Assembly: GCA_029013165.1 (NCBI GenBank)
Contig: JAQXMV010000075.1
Location: forward strand, 1-12,323
Direction: 5' to 3'
From: Oscillospiraceae bacterium
GTDB taxonomy: Bacteria > Bacillota > Clostridia > Oscillospirales > Acutalibacteraceae
Length of the DNA: 12,323 nt
Numbering within the stretch: the first letter of the stretch is position 1; every line of letters begins with the position of its first letter. A program made the position numbers and the translations under genes. Below are positions 1 to 7,903 of the stretch, in pieces. The notes beneath the pieces are model-generated. The model saw only the letters and a list, made by a program, of their open reading frames with translations. It ran no database searches and had not been told where the DNA came from.

Positions 1-295
1 CAAAAAGCTTCAGACAATTACTTTGCAGAGTGAAAAAAAGAGGATCTGAAATAATGAGAATCAACAAAAACGCTGCTTCGTCTCCTCCTTTCGTTTGTAT
101 TTTTACAGTGACCAAAGCAGCAAGCACAGAAAACAAGAGTAACAGGATCGGAAGTAAAATGGTACGAGTTGAGAACAAAACATCTAATTTCGGAACAGAT
201 ACACCGAGAAACAGCATAGGGAAAAAAAGAAATGTTCTGAAGAAAAAAAAGGAGGAAAGTACCATCGTCTTTTTTATATTTTTTGCTTTGTTCAT
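1..295 (-). CDS. Polytopic membrane protein, N-terminal part (cut by left window edge)
   Basis: An open frame runs from an ATG at 293-295 on the minus strand to the window edge with no stop, giving 98 codons. A GAGAGG ribosome binding site lies about 6 bases upstream, and the start is 17 bp after the stop of the preceding gene, so the two are probably co-transcribed and translationally coupled. The visible part has a short basic N-terminus (MNKAKNIKK) followed by three hydrophobic stretches at about residues 12-33, 45-65 and 74-95. The linker between the second and third is hydrophilic (KIQTKGGDE). The last segment contains SDPLFFT. This is an integral membrane protein of at least three spans. 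I do not recognise the family. A multi-spanning partner of the neighbouring protein, for example in surface polysaccharide or lipid-linked sugar metabolism, is possible but is only inference. A plus-strand ORF at 30-299 overlaps it and is judged a shadow. Confidence 0.72.
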   Translation of the reverse strand, partial: MNKAKNIKKTMVLSSFFFFRTFLFFPMLFLGVSVPKLDVLFSTRTILLPILLLLFSVLAALVTVKIQTKGGDEAAFLLILIISDPLFFTLQSNCLKLF

Positions 296-312
296 ATAAT
301 ACCTCTCAAAAC

Positions 313-1515
313 TCAAGCTATAAATATTGTCAGATAAACCAAAGCAACAGCGGCCGGCAAAGGATTACTTTTGATTGCGCTGATCCAATCTGAAACGGTA
401 TTTGTTACGGTAGGATTTTTGCGCACAATATAATAAATAATTAAACTCAACTGAACCAATATGTTGTTATAAAAATATTTGACAAATTCCCAAGACACTA
501 TCGTTGGCGGTATGATTACAATCGGGGAAATAAGACATAAGAAAAAGATCAGTTTTTGGAATTTATCGCTTTCGCGTCTCATCACCTGTTTCCAAAAACT
601 CGCCAATACAGCATAAAACGGCAATGCAAGAAATATCAAAGCAATAAAACAATTATACGCGTTTCCCCACTCCAAAAAATAGGTTTTGAAAGTCCTTTCA
701 AGAATTCTATTCATGGGCTCAAAATAATCAAAAATCCATTCTTCGACAAACAGTTGATATGTTCCTGCGTCTAACTGTCCGGCATATCTCGAAAAATAAA
801 AATCTAAAAACTCTTGCGGCGTTTGAAATCCTGTTGTCTTTTCAGATAATACACCGTAGATTCCGATAGCGATCATCGCAATATAAGAAACCGCGCAGAT
901 TATGCCGTTTTTCACCGAATATCCGCTGCTTTTGAATTCCTGCAACATGATTATTGCAATTAAAATCATACTGCAAAACAAATATACCGGATTGATCAAT
1001 GTGGAAATAAAACAAAGCAGCGGTGTAAACCATATTGCATATTTGTTATCGCACAAAAGCACTGCAAATAATGTCAGCGCCCAAAGCAGCTTATCCTGAG
1101 TCATCTGAGAAAAATAAAGTCTAAATGAACCTGGGATAATACAAATGATCAAAATTATAAACAACACAACCAAAAAATTTTCTTTGTCGTTTTTCACTTT
1201 ACTGAGAACCCTGCCAATACACCGGGAAGCAGCCAGTGCCAAAACGAGCGAAAACACAACCGCAAGAGTCTGAATCAGCTGGTCTGAAACCGAATCTGTA
1301 AACCAACTAATGATTTCACCGATAAGTCCTCTGGGGATAAATCCGTGCTTATATGTATAAAGATAATGAATAATATAATATCCAGATACATGCGGCGGCC
1401 CGGCAATAATGACCCACCCACACAGAATGACCGTCGGGATTAAATAAAACAGCCAATTAGGCAATGAGCCATCCGAAGCGAGAGGCGAGCTGAATACCTT
1501 TCTGTTTAATCTCAT
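313..1515 (-). CDS. Uncharacterised polytopic membrane protein (about 10 spans, HGFIPRGLIG motif)
   Basis: The protein has 400 residues, with an ATG at 1513-1515 and a GGAGG ribosome binding site 6 bases upstream. Hydrophobic segments lie at about residues 20-40, 80-97, 113-130, 142-156, 160-191 (long, perhaps two spans), 203-223, 286-308, 322-342, 350-365 and 385-400. An aromatic-rich loop after the first span carries HGFIPRGLIG (57-66). A soluble loop of about 60 residues, rich in aromatic and acidic residues, sits at 224-285. A span that begins near the N-terminus, followed by a conserved-looking loop and one large loop later, resembles membrane glycosyltransferases or polymerases (GT-C-like, Wzy-like). 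I see no diagnostic catalytic motif and leave the function open. The gene is visibly more AT-rich than the operon downstream of it in the window. It is first in a minus-strand operon with the truncated membrane gene at 1-295, under its own promoter at 1558-1585. Confidence 0.85.
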   Translation of the reverse strand: MRLNRKVFSSPLASDGSLPNWLFYLIPTVILCGWVIIAGPPHVSGYYIIHYLYTYKHGFIPRGLIGEIISWFTDSVSDQLIQTLAVVFSLVLALAASRCIGRVLSKVKNDKENFLVVLFIILIICIIPGSFRLYFSQMTQDKLLWALTLFAVLLCDNKYAIWFTPLLCFISTLINPVYLFCSMILIAIIMLQEFKSSGYSVKNGIICAVSYIAMIAIGIYGVLSEKTTGFQTPQEFLDFYFSRYAGQLDAGTYQLFVEEWIFDYFEPMNRILERTFKTYFLEWGNAYNCFIALIFLALPFYAVLASFWKQVMRRESDKFQKLIFFLCLISPIVIIPPTIVSWEFVKYFYNNILVQLSLIIYYIVRKNPTVTNTVSDWISAIKSNPLPAAVALVYLTIFIA

Positions 1516-1557
1516 GTGTTTCCTCCGAACATCAAATGAATGATCCTATATACAATT

Positions 1558-1585
1558 ATTATATCATTTTCTGGATATAAGTCAA
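1558..1585 (-). promoter_or_regulatory. Sigma-A-type promoter with extended -10
   Basis: Read on the minus strand, TTGACT (1580-1585) and TATAAT (1558-1563) are separated by 16 bp, and TGA directly precedes the -10, giving a TGn extension. Transcription would start near 1551, about 36 bases before the ATG at 1515. It lies about 70 bp beyond the terminator of the upstream operon, so the membrane-protein pair is an independent unit. No palindromic operator is evident here. Confidence 0.8.
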
Positions 1586-1654
1586 GAGATACCCTTTTCG
1601 CTATATATGCATGATGAGGCAAGGCTACGAAATCATTGGATGGCTGACTTTATC

Positions 1655-1693
1655 AAAAAAAGCTCTGCAAAACACTGTAAGCGTTTGCAGAGC
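1655..1693 (-). terminator. Rho-independent terminator of the minus-strand five-gene operon
   Basis: A perfect 10-bp stem is formed by 1684-1693 and 1662-1671, with GCTCTGCAAA as the 5' arm on the minus strand. The loop is 12 nt and seven T residues follow on the minus strand (1661 down to 1655). The stem begins 34 nt after the stop codon of the kinase gene. The opposite strand has no T tract after the stem, so termination is one-directional. Confidence 0.9.
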
Positions 1694-1726
1694 CATCTTG
1701 TTATTCGTTATTGCTTGTTCTATCCC

Positions 1727-2743
1727 TTACGCCCGGGCGACCATCTCGCCGTAAAGGGCTTTTTCTTCCTTGATGAAAGCCTCGATGGCCTCCACGGTGG
1801 GCATGGCCGCGGAGCAGCTGTGTGCGGAAATCAGCATGGAGGCGCTGGCCGTGCCGAACTCCAGAGCGTCGATCATATCCCAGCCCTCAAGGAGACAACG
1901 GATAAAGGCGCTGGCGTAGCCGTCACCGCCGCCGAAGCCTTTCATGGCCTTGACGGGGAAAGGCTTGATGGAATAACTCTTTCCGTCGTTGGTGTAAGCG
2001 GTGGAGCCGTCCTTGCCGTGCTTGATGATGACGATTTTGGCACCGTAGGACTGCCAGAGCTTGGCACTCTCCTCGTCACTGGCACACACACCGGTGATGG
2101 CCTCTGTCAGATCATATTCCTCACGGGAGCCGAGAATAATGTCAGCGTTTCTGGCGACCATCTGATAATAAACGGAAATTTCATCCTTGTTTTTCCAGGT
2201 GTAGGGTCGGTAGTCAATATCGAAAATGACCACGACGCCGTTTTTCTTTGCCAGCAGCATAGCCTTGAGCACAGCGTCTCTGGAGGGGCTCATGGAAAGT
2301 GCCGTTCCGGAAATGACGATCGCCTTGGCGGAGGCGATGTATTCCTCGCTGATCTCCTCAGGCTCCAGCATCAGGTCGGCAATGCAGTCGCGGTACATGA
2401 GAATACTGCTCTGACTGGGGCTGAGAATCTCCGTAAAAGTCAGACCGATTTTTTCACCGTTCTTGGCCCGGAAGATATTGGAGGTGTCAATGCCGTCTTT
2501 TTTAAAGTAATTGACAACAAAGTCACCGTGCTGGTCATCGCTGACCTTGCCGATAAAGCCGACTTTTTTGCCCAGACGGGCAAGACCCACGGCGATATTC
2601 GCCGGTGAACCGCCGACATATTTGTTGAAGTTACAGCTTTCACTCAGGGGACGGTTCATGTCCGTGGGGTTGAAGTCAATGGCAACGCGGCCGATAGGGA
2701 TAACATCCAAGGGCTTGTTCTGGTCAAATTCTACATATTGCAT
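1727..2743 (-). CDS. iolC: 5-dehydro-2-deoxygluconokinase (PfkB family)
   Basis: This is a cytosolic sugar kinase of 338 residues, close to the usual IolC length of about 325-340. IolC phosphorylates 2-deoxy-5-keto-D-gluconate with ATP, giving the 6-phosphate that the next enzyme cleaves during inositol breakdown. Seen in the sequence: an N-terminal PfkB core starting IPIGRVAIDFN, the sugar-binding KYVGGSPANIAVGLARLG (41-58), SILMYRDCIADL (113-124), the IolC-characteristic SGTALSMSPSR (145-155) and FDIDYRPYTW (174-183), and the anion-hole and catalytic-base region GFGGGDGYASAF (269-280) with the expected Asp274. In that last motif GGGD replaces the common GAGD. An AAGGAAG ribosome binding site 8 bases upstream supports the start. 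It lies 37 bp after the aldolase gene and is last in the operon. The family call is firm. The substrate call rests on similarity to known IolC and on the aldolase neighbour. Confidence 0.88.
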   Translation of the reverse strand: MQYVEFDQNKPLDVIPIGRVAIDFNPTDMNRPLSESCNFNKYVGGSPANIAVGLARLGKKVGFIGKVSDDQHGDFVVNYFKKDGIDTSNIFRAKNGEKIGLTFTEILSPSQSSILMYRDCIADLMLEPEEISEEYIASAKAIVISGTALSMSPSRDAVLKAMLLAKKNGVVVIFDIDYRPYTWKNKDEISVYYQMVARNADIILGSREEYDLTEAITGVCASDEESAKLWQSYGAKIVIIKHGKDGSTAYTNDGKSYSIKPFPVKAMKGFGGGDGYASAFIRCLLEGWDMIDALEFGTASASMLISAHSCSAAMPTVEAIEAFIKEEKALYGEMVARA

Positions 2744-2780
2744 AAAAGAAACTTCCTTTCAAATGATTTTTATTTTTGCT

Positions 2781-3629
2781 TTACTCCGCCTTGCCGGTGC
2801 AGTAAAAAATCTCCATGTGTTTTTTGGCGTTTTCATAGGCGCCCTGAATCTCCGCACCGTGCAGATCGTAATATCCGCCGATCCTGCCCTCATGATAGGC
2901 CTGACGGACGCTGTTTTCCACAGCGGCGAAGGTAGCTGTGGCAATGTTGATCTTCTTGATGCCGCTTTGGTGGCATCGGATGAAATCCTCCGGCTCGATT
3001 CCCGTGCCGCCATGGAGCACCAGGGGCACGCTGACAGTGTCTCTGACCTTTTCGAGGATATCGAACCGCAGCTCCGGCGCCTGCTTATAGAAGCCGTGAG
3101 CGTTTCCGATGGCAATGGCAAGAGCGTCCACGCCGGTTTCCTCGTAGAAATATTTCGCCTGCTCGGGAGAGGTGCAGCGCATAGCGATGTCTTCGCTGCC
3201 GTCCTCACTGCCGCCGACACAGCCGATTTCTGCCTCAACGGCTGCGCCGTAGGGCCTGGCTGCCTCGATGACTGCTTTCGTCATGGCGATGTTTTCTTCC
3301 AATGGCAGATGAGAGCCGTCGAACATAACCGAGGTAAAGCCCAGTGCCAGCGCCTGTTTGATACAGGCGAGACTGGTTCCGTGGTCCAGATGAACGGCAA
3401 CAGGCACCTTGGCCTGCTCGGCGGCGGCCAGCATAGCCGGGCCGATGATCGCCAAAGGCGAATGATTCAGCCGTACCTCTGCGATCTGCAGGATAATCGG
3501 AGACTTCGTCTCCTCGGCGGCCTTGATCACGCCGAGAATCATTTCCATGTTGGCGATGCTGAAAGAGCCCACGGCGTAGCCGCCCTGCTGCGCCTTGGCC
3601 AGCAGTTCTTTCATGTTGACAAGTGACAT
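2781..3629 (-). CDS. Class II (zinc) fructose-bisphosphate aldolase family protein; probable IolJ-like or tagatose/fructose-bisphosphate aldolase
   Basis: The protein has 282 residues, the usual size for short class II aldolases. These are cytosolic TIM-barrel enzymes that split a phosphorylated ketose-type sugar into dihydroxyacetone phosphate and an aldehyde. Visible motifs in order: HLDHGTS (80-86, catalytic Asp82 and zinc ligand His83), MFDGSHLPLEENIAMTK (102-118), EAEIG (132-136), GNAHG (175-179, zinc ligand His178), HGGTGI (206-211, zinc ligand His206) and KINIATATFAA (226-236, phosphate-binding loop). The pairing with an IolC-type kinase suggests cleavage of 6-phospho-5-dehydro-2-deoxygluconate to DHAP and malonate semialdehyde. 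However, the NIATA loop is closer to the NVATE of tagatose-bisphosphate aldolases than to the NIDTD of fructose-bisphosphate aldolases, so the substrate is open. The start is ATG at 3627-3629 with AAGG about 10 bases upstream. It begins 28 bp after the permease gene. Confidence 0.88.
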   Translation of the reverse strand: MSLVNMKELLAKAQQGGYAVGSFSIANMEMILGVIKAAEETKSPIILQIAEVRLNHSPLAIIGPAMLAAAEQAKVPVAVHLDHGTSLACIKQALALGFTSVMFDGSHLPLEENIAMTKAVIEAARPYGAAVEAEIGCVGGSEDGSEDIAMRCTSPEQAKYFYEETGVDALAIAIGNAHGFYKQAPELRFDILEKVRDTVSVPLVLHGGTGIEPEDFIRCHQSGIKKINIATATFAAVENSVRQAYHEGRIGGYYDLHGAEIQGAYENAKKHMEIFYCTGKAE

Positions 3630-3657
3630 TTTTTCACGACCTTTTTTATTCTCTTCT

Positions 3658-6600
3658 TTATTCTATTGATTTCAGAGACTCCACCATATCCACCTTTTTC
3701 AGCTTCTTGTGGAGCACCAGATTGACGAGCATGGAGAAAGCGAAAGCCAGAACCGCCGCATAGAGATAGCTGGCGGGAGAAATGCTTCTGCCGTACATGA
3801 TGATGTCGACCTCGGCCAGGGTAATGACCAGCCAGTGAAGAACAATACCCATAATCAGACCCTCGAGGGTTCCGATGATCGTCAGAATGACATTTTCGCG
3901 GAAAATATAAGCTGAGACTTCGCCGTCGTCAAAACCGAGAACCTTGAGAGTAGCAATTTCCTTGATTCTTTCGGTGATGTTAATAATGGACAGATTATAA
4001 AGCACCGTAAAGGCCAGCAAGGCCGCCGCAACGATCAGAATGATAACGATATAACCGATGGAGTCCAGAATGTTTTCAAAGGAATCCATGATCTGATCCG
4101 TATAAGCCACGGCGCTGATCTCGTATTCGCTCATCAGGCTTTTGGAAAGCTCGTTTTTCTGCTCCGGAGTCATGTTGTCCACAGCCAAATTTGCGGTAAT
4201 ATAATTGTATTTCGGGGTGGTGCCGAAAATGCTCTGATAGAGATCCTTGGAAAGATAGATATAATGGAAAGCATAGTTTTCCGTTATACCGGCAATGGGG
4301 ATCTGAACGCTGTAATGATCCGAAACCTCCAGCAGCAGACTTTCTCCCGGGCCGACATCGAGCTTTTTGGCCAGCTTTTCGGTGATGATCGCACCCTCTG
4401 AGGTGAGAACCTCACCGGTCTTGCTGCCGCGCTGTCGGAGATTGACATAGGAACCGAGGGCTGCCGCGTCTTCGGGTACCAGCAGATAGCTTTCCATGAC
4501 CTCGTCGCTTTTGGCACTGGTGGCGTTGAAAACCTTCATATAATTGAGCATAGCCGACTGAATAAAGGCGTTCTGCGTCACCTTGTTATAGGCTTCACAT
4601 TCACCCAGTTCCGTGTCCCAGGAGCCGTTGAGAACGATCTGCATATCATAGGTCCAGACTCTGTCCTCCTTGACGAACTGATTGTCAAGGGTAGCGTTGA
4701 TGGAATCGTTCAGTCCGAAACCGGCAAGAAGCATAGCCGTACAGCCCATCACACCGAGGGTCGCCATAACAAAACGCTTCATATTGCGGAAAACATTTCG
4801 CAGCGTCACCTTCCAGGTGAAGCTCAGGCGTGACCAGATGGCAGGGATTTTTTCCAGCAAGATCCGCTTTCCGTTTTTCGGCGCCTTGGCACGCATCAGC
4901 GTGGAGGGAACCACATGGAGACTCTTGCGGCAGGTATAGTAAGTGGCGAAAACCGTGGTGAAAACGGAGATGAGTATGCCGGGGAAGGCATAGCCGGCCC
5001 GGTATTTGATGGCCACGGAGGGCATATCAAAAAGGATACCGTAGGCCTTGGTAACGGCCGTGGGGAAGAAAGCAAAGCCGAGGAAGGAGCCGGCCACACT
5101 GCCGATGAGCGAAGCCAGCAGAGCGTAAATGAGATATTTGGACATGATTTCTGCATCGGTGAAGCCCAGGGCCTTGAAGGTGCCCAAACGCGTGCGGTCC
5201 TCCTCGACCATACGGGTCATGGTGTTCAGGCACACAAGAGCTGCAACGAGGAAGAAGAACCAGGGGAAGATCGCCGAAAGGGCGGAGGTACGCTTGGCGG
5301 CAGAACCGTAATCGTCAAAGCCGATGAGGGCGTCGCCCCGGGGATTGACCATCCACTTGGCTTCCTCCAGTCCCAGCAGGAACTGCTTGGCGTCCTCAAG
5401 CTGGAGCCTTGCGCTTTCCAGCTTATCGTTGGCCTCCTGCTTGGCGGCCTCGAACTCAGCCTCGATGGTGGAAGCCTTTTCCTTGGCCATGGTCAGATTG
5501 GTTTCATAGGTAGCGATCTGATTTTTCATGTCGCTGAGCTGTGAGAGAACCTCCAGCTCTCCGAACTGAATATTATATCCGGCTTCCGTGAGCTGTTTTT
5601 CCGCTTCTGCCAGCTCCACCTCCGCAGAGGCAAGCTGAGCGTTGATGAGCTTGAGCTGAGAAATGAGCTGTTCGGCCTTTTTCAGCTCTGCTTCTTTCTG
5701 AGCCAGAACGCTCTGGGCTTCGCTGAGATCCTGTCTGGCGGCAGTGAGCTTGACCTCGATGCTCTGCAGCTGAGGCTCCATATAGGCCGCCATTTCTTCT
5801 GCGGTGCCCACTGCGGTCATGGTCTTAATGGCACTGATGATCTGATCCATTTCTTCGCCGGCGAGGCCCGACTGCTGCAGGTTATTGATAATGCCGTTGA
5901 TGCCGCCGTCCTGGGTGTCATTGAAATGATCCAGGGCAGAGCGCGTGGTGGCCACCAGGTCAGAAAGATAATCCACCGTGGAGGCGGCTGTGTTGACCTG
6001 CATTTTTGCCACATTATATTCCGTCACGGCGTTGTTATACTGTTCCTCCGCCCCGGAGTATTTTTCCACCTTGGCCTTGGCGTCGTTATACTGGGCTCTT
6101 TTCTGCTCCCACTGAGCATACTGTGTGGAATGTTCCAGCTTTCCCTGATCAATGGCGTTGGCGGCTTCGGTGGCTTTTTCATTATATTGCTGCTTATATT
6201 CCAGCAGCTTCTGATCGCCGTTTTCCGCCATATCCAGAACGGTTTTGACTTGCTCCTCGGCTTCGGCGAGCTGACGCTCGGTGTCAGCCTTGGCATTGGC
6301 ATATTCCTCTTCGCTTTTGGCCACCTCGGAGGTATACCGATCCTTGAGGGCACTGACTCTGACGCTGAGAAGCTCCGGTGCAATGGATTCAAGATAATCG
6401 GTATACTGACTGACAAAGGCGTCGTATTCCTTGGAATAGGGGTCATAGCTGTCGCTGCCGACGAGCTTGATATTTAAGGCACTGTAATAATCGTCAAGGA
6501 AATTATCCGCAGGAATATACATAAAAGTACCCAGCTTTCCCGTGCCGATGGTCGTCTGACCGCGCTCATAGGAAATATAAAGAGGGGTGCGTATGATGCC

Positions 6601-7182
6601 TACGATGGTGAATTCCTGATTTTGCAGAGAAGAGGAAACATCTTTGTTTTCTCCCTCAATGGTGATGGTGGAGCCGATCTGAAATTCCTTGGGGGTGGAG
6701 AGAACACTGCTGTCTACCACGCACTGATTGGCCGAGGTGGGCCAGTTACCCTCAATCAGCTCCGGCCGGTTCATATAGGTGATATCTTCACCGCCGGCGG
6801 CCACGGCGGCGAGCTTATTAACATCAAGGGATATGGCCCGGATGGTGATTTCCGAACCGTCGATATCATTGATGGGCTGCCCGTTGACTTTGGCCACGCC
6901 GTCCACATATTTATCCCCCGAAACGGCGGCAACGCCGCCAATGGAGGCGATGACGGCGGCGTCGTCATCGGTCAGTCCCGCCGTGGAAATGATCTGAATA
7001 TCCGCACAGTTGGAGGAAAGAGCATATTCCTTGGCCGTGTCATACATATCCGGCGCCACGGCGTTCATGCCGGTGAAAAAGCTGATGCCCAGGGCGACGA
7101 TGGCGATGATCGACAGGAAACGCGCCTGGGTCTTTTCCACGGTGCGCAGAGCGTCGGTAATGAGAACCTTGTTTATTTTCAT
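3658..7182 (-). CDS. Large ABC transporter permease, FtsX/MacB type, with extracytoplasmic coiled coil
   Basis: This is a 1174-residue permease with two FtsX halves fused in one chain. Order: a cytoplasmic N-terminal helix and first span (about 20-42); a MacB-like extracytoplasmic domain (about 43-275); a long Ala/Glu/Lys/Gln-rich coiled coil (about 283-605); FtsX domain 1 with spans near 636-655, 681-708 and 732-750 and the coupling segment EEDRTRLGTFKALGFTDAEI; a basic linker; a span near 803-825; a second extracytoplasmic domain (about 826-1035); and FtsX domain 2 with spans near 1041-1065, 1092-1118 and 1136-1157 and the matching segment NITERIKEIATLKVLGFDDGEV. MacB-type (type VII) systems couple cytoplasmic ATP hydrolysis to movement on the outer face rather than moving a substrate through the membrane. 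The ATPase gene ends 6 bp upstream and the ribosome binding site lies within its end, so coupling is likely. The cargo or target is unknown. Confidence 0.93.
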   Translation of the reverse strand: MKINKVLITDALRTVEKTQARFLSIIAIVALGISFFTGMNAVAPDMYDTAKEYALSSNCADIQIISTAGLTDDDAAVIASIGGVAAVSGDKYVDGVAKVNGQPINDIDGSEITIRAISLDVNKLAAVAAGGEDITYMNRPELIEGNWPTSANQCVVDSSVLSTPKEFQIGSTITIEGENKDVSSSLQNQEFTIVGIIRTPLYISYERGQTTIGTGKLGTFMYIPADNFLDDYYSALNIKLVGSDSYDPYSKEYDAFVSQYTDYLESIAPELLSVRVSALKDRYTSEVAKSEEEYANAKADTERQLAEAEEQVKTVLDMAENGDQKLLEYKQQYNEKATEAANAIDQGKLEHSTQYAQWEQKRAQYNDAKAKVEKYSGAEEQYNNAVTEYNVAKMQVNTAASTVDYLSDLVATTRSALDHFNDTQDGGINGIINNLQQSGLAGEEMDQIISAIKTMTAVGTAEEMAAYMEPQLQSIEVKLTAARQDLSEAQSVLAQKEAELKKAEQLISQLKLINAQLASAEVELAEAEKQLTEAGYNIQFGELEVLSQLSDMKNQIATYETNLTMAKEKASTIEAEFEAAKQEANDKLESARLQLEDAKQFLLGLEEAKWMVNPRGDALIGFDDYGSAAKRTSALSAIFPWFFFLVAALVCLNTMTRMVEEDRTRLGTFKALGFTDAEIMSKYLIYALLASLIGSVAGSFLGFAFFPTAVTKAYGILFDMPSVAIKYRAGYAFPGILISVFTTVFATYYTCRKSLHVVPSTLMRAKAPKNGKRILLEKIPAIWSRLSFTWKVTLRNVFRNMKRFVMATLGVMGCTAMLLAGFGLNDSINATLDNQFVKEDRVWTYDMQIVLNGSWDTELGECEAYNKVTQNAFIQSAMLNYMKVFNATSAKSDEVMESYLLVPEDAAALGSYVNLRQRGSKTGEVLTSEGAIITEKLAKKLDVGPGESLLLEVSDHYSVQIPIAGITENYAFHYIYLSKDLYQSIFGTTPKYNYITANLAVDNMTPEQKNELSKSLMSEYEISAVAYTDQIMDSFENILDSIGYIVIILIVAAALLAFTVLYNLSIINITERIKEIATLKVLGFDDGEVSAYIFRENVILTIIGTLEGLIMGIVLHWLVITLAEVDIIMYGRSISPASYLYAAVLAFAFSMLVNLVLHKKLKKVDMVESLKSIE

Positions 7183-7188
7183 TGCCTG

Positions 7189-7890
7189 TCACCACTCCAG
7201 CCTTTCAACGGGAACGGGACGGTCATTGACGGCGATCTGTACCACCTTGCCCGAACGCATGGTGATGATCCTGTCGGCCATGGCCGCCAGCGCCTGGTTA
7301 TGGGTGATGACGACGACGGTGGTACCCGTGTCACGGCAGGTTTTGTGCAGCAGGGCAAGAATCTGCTTGCTGGTGCGGTAATCCAGCGCACCGGTGGGCT
7401 CGTCACACAGCAGGATTTTCGGATTTTTCGCCAGGGCTCTGGCAATGGAAACTCTCTGCTGCTCACCGCCTGAGAGCTGTGAGGGGAAGTTATCCATTCT
7501 CTCCTGCAATCCCACCTTGGCCAGAATCTTTTCGGCACTGATGGGCTTTTTGCACATCTGGGTGGCAAGCTCCACATTTTCCAGCGCCGTCAGATTCGGC
7601 ACGAGATTATAAAACTGAAAGATGAAGCCCACATCATAGCGGCGGTAGTCTACCAGCTCCTGCTTGGAAAGGGAGCTGATGGGCCGTCCGGCCACCCGGA
7701 CCTTGCCGTCGTCGCACTGATCCATTCCGCCGAGGATATTGAGCACCGTCGATTTGCCGGCGCCGCTGGTGCCGACAATGAGGCAAAATTCGCCCTTTTC
7801 GATTTTAAAGGAAACGCCGTCAACGGCGGGAATCATGATTTCGCCGGTCTGATATCTTCTGCAAACATTTTCAAATTCAATAAAGCTCAT
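7189..7890 (-). CDS. ABC transporter ATP-binding protein (MacB/LolD family)
   Basis: I start the gene at the ATG at 7888-7890 (MSFIEFENVCRRYQTG), giving 233 residues. It is preceded by AGGAG about 7 bases upstream and begins 13 bp after the lipoprotein stop. An in-frame extension to 8010 would add 40 residues without homology-like character and overlap the lipoprotein gene. All nucleotide-binding motifs are present: Walker A GTSGAGKST (40-48), Q-loop FIFQFYNL (Gln92), signature LSGGEQQR (139-146), Walker B ILLCDEPTGALD (159-170, catalytic Glu164) and switch His197 in VVVITHN. YNLVPNLTALENVELAT is typical of the LolD/MacB/FtsE-like branch that partners FtsX-type permeases. It would act as a cytoplasmic dimer on the permease encoded 6 bp downstream. 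Confidence 0.95.
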   Translation of the reverse strand: MSFIEFENVCRRYQTGEIMIPAVDGVSFKIEKGEFCLIVGTSGAGKSTVLNILGGMDQCDDGKVRVAGRPISSLSKQELVDYRRYDVGFIFQFYNLVPNLTALENVELATQMCKKPISAEKILAKVGLQERMDNFPSQLSGGEQQRVSIARALAKNPKILLCDEPTGALDYRTSKQILALLHKTCRDTGTTVVVITHNQALAAMADRIITMRSGKVVQIAVNDRPVPVERLEW

Positions 7891-7903
7891 TTTTACTCTC
7901 CTG

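Noticed and set aside
30..299. Plus-strand frame of 89 codons at the left edge
   Set aside because: The minus strand carries an open membrane-protein frame with a good ribosome binding site and operon spacing. The plus frame is Lys/Ser-rich and featureless.
1607..2608. Long plus-strand frame of 333 codons opposite iolC
   Set aside because: It is antisense to a gene with full PfkB/IolC motifs. Its protein is Gly/Val/Asp/His-rich without domain character, and no ribosome binding site or promoter fits it.
2511..3626. Plus-strand frame of 371 codons opposite the kinase start and aldolase
   Set aside because: It runs antisense across two well-supported genes and the gap between them, and the translation shows no recognisable motif.
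6622..7473. Plus-strand frame of 283 codons opposite the permease and ATPase junction
   Set aside because: It is a GC-driven shadow of the permease N-terminus and the ATPase C-terminus.
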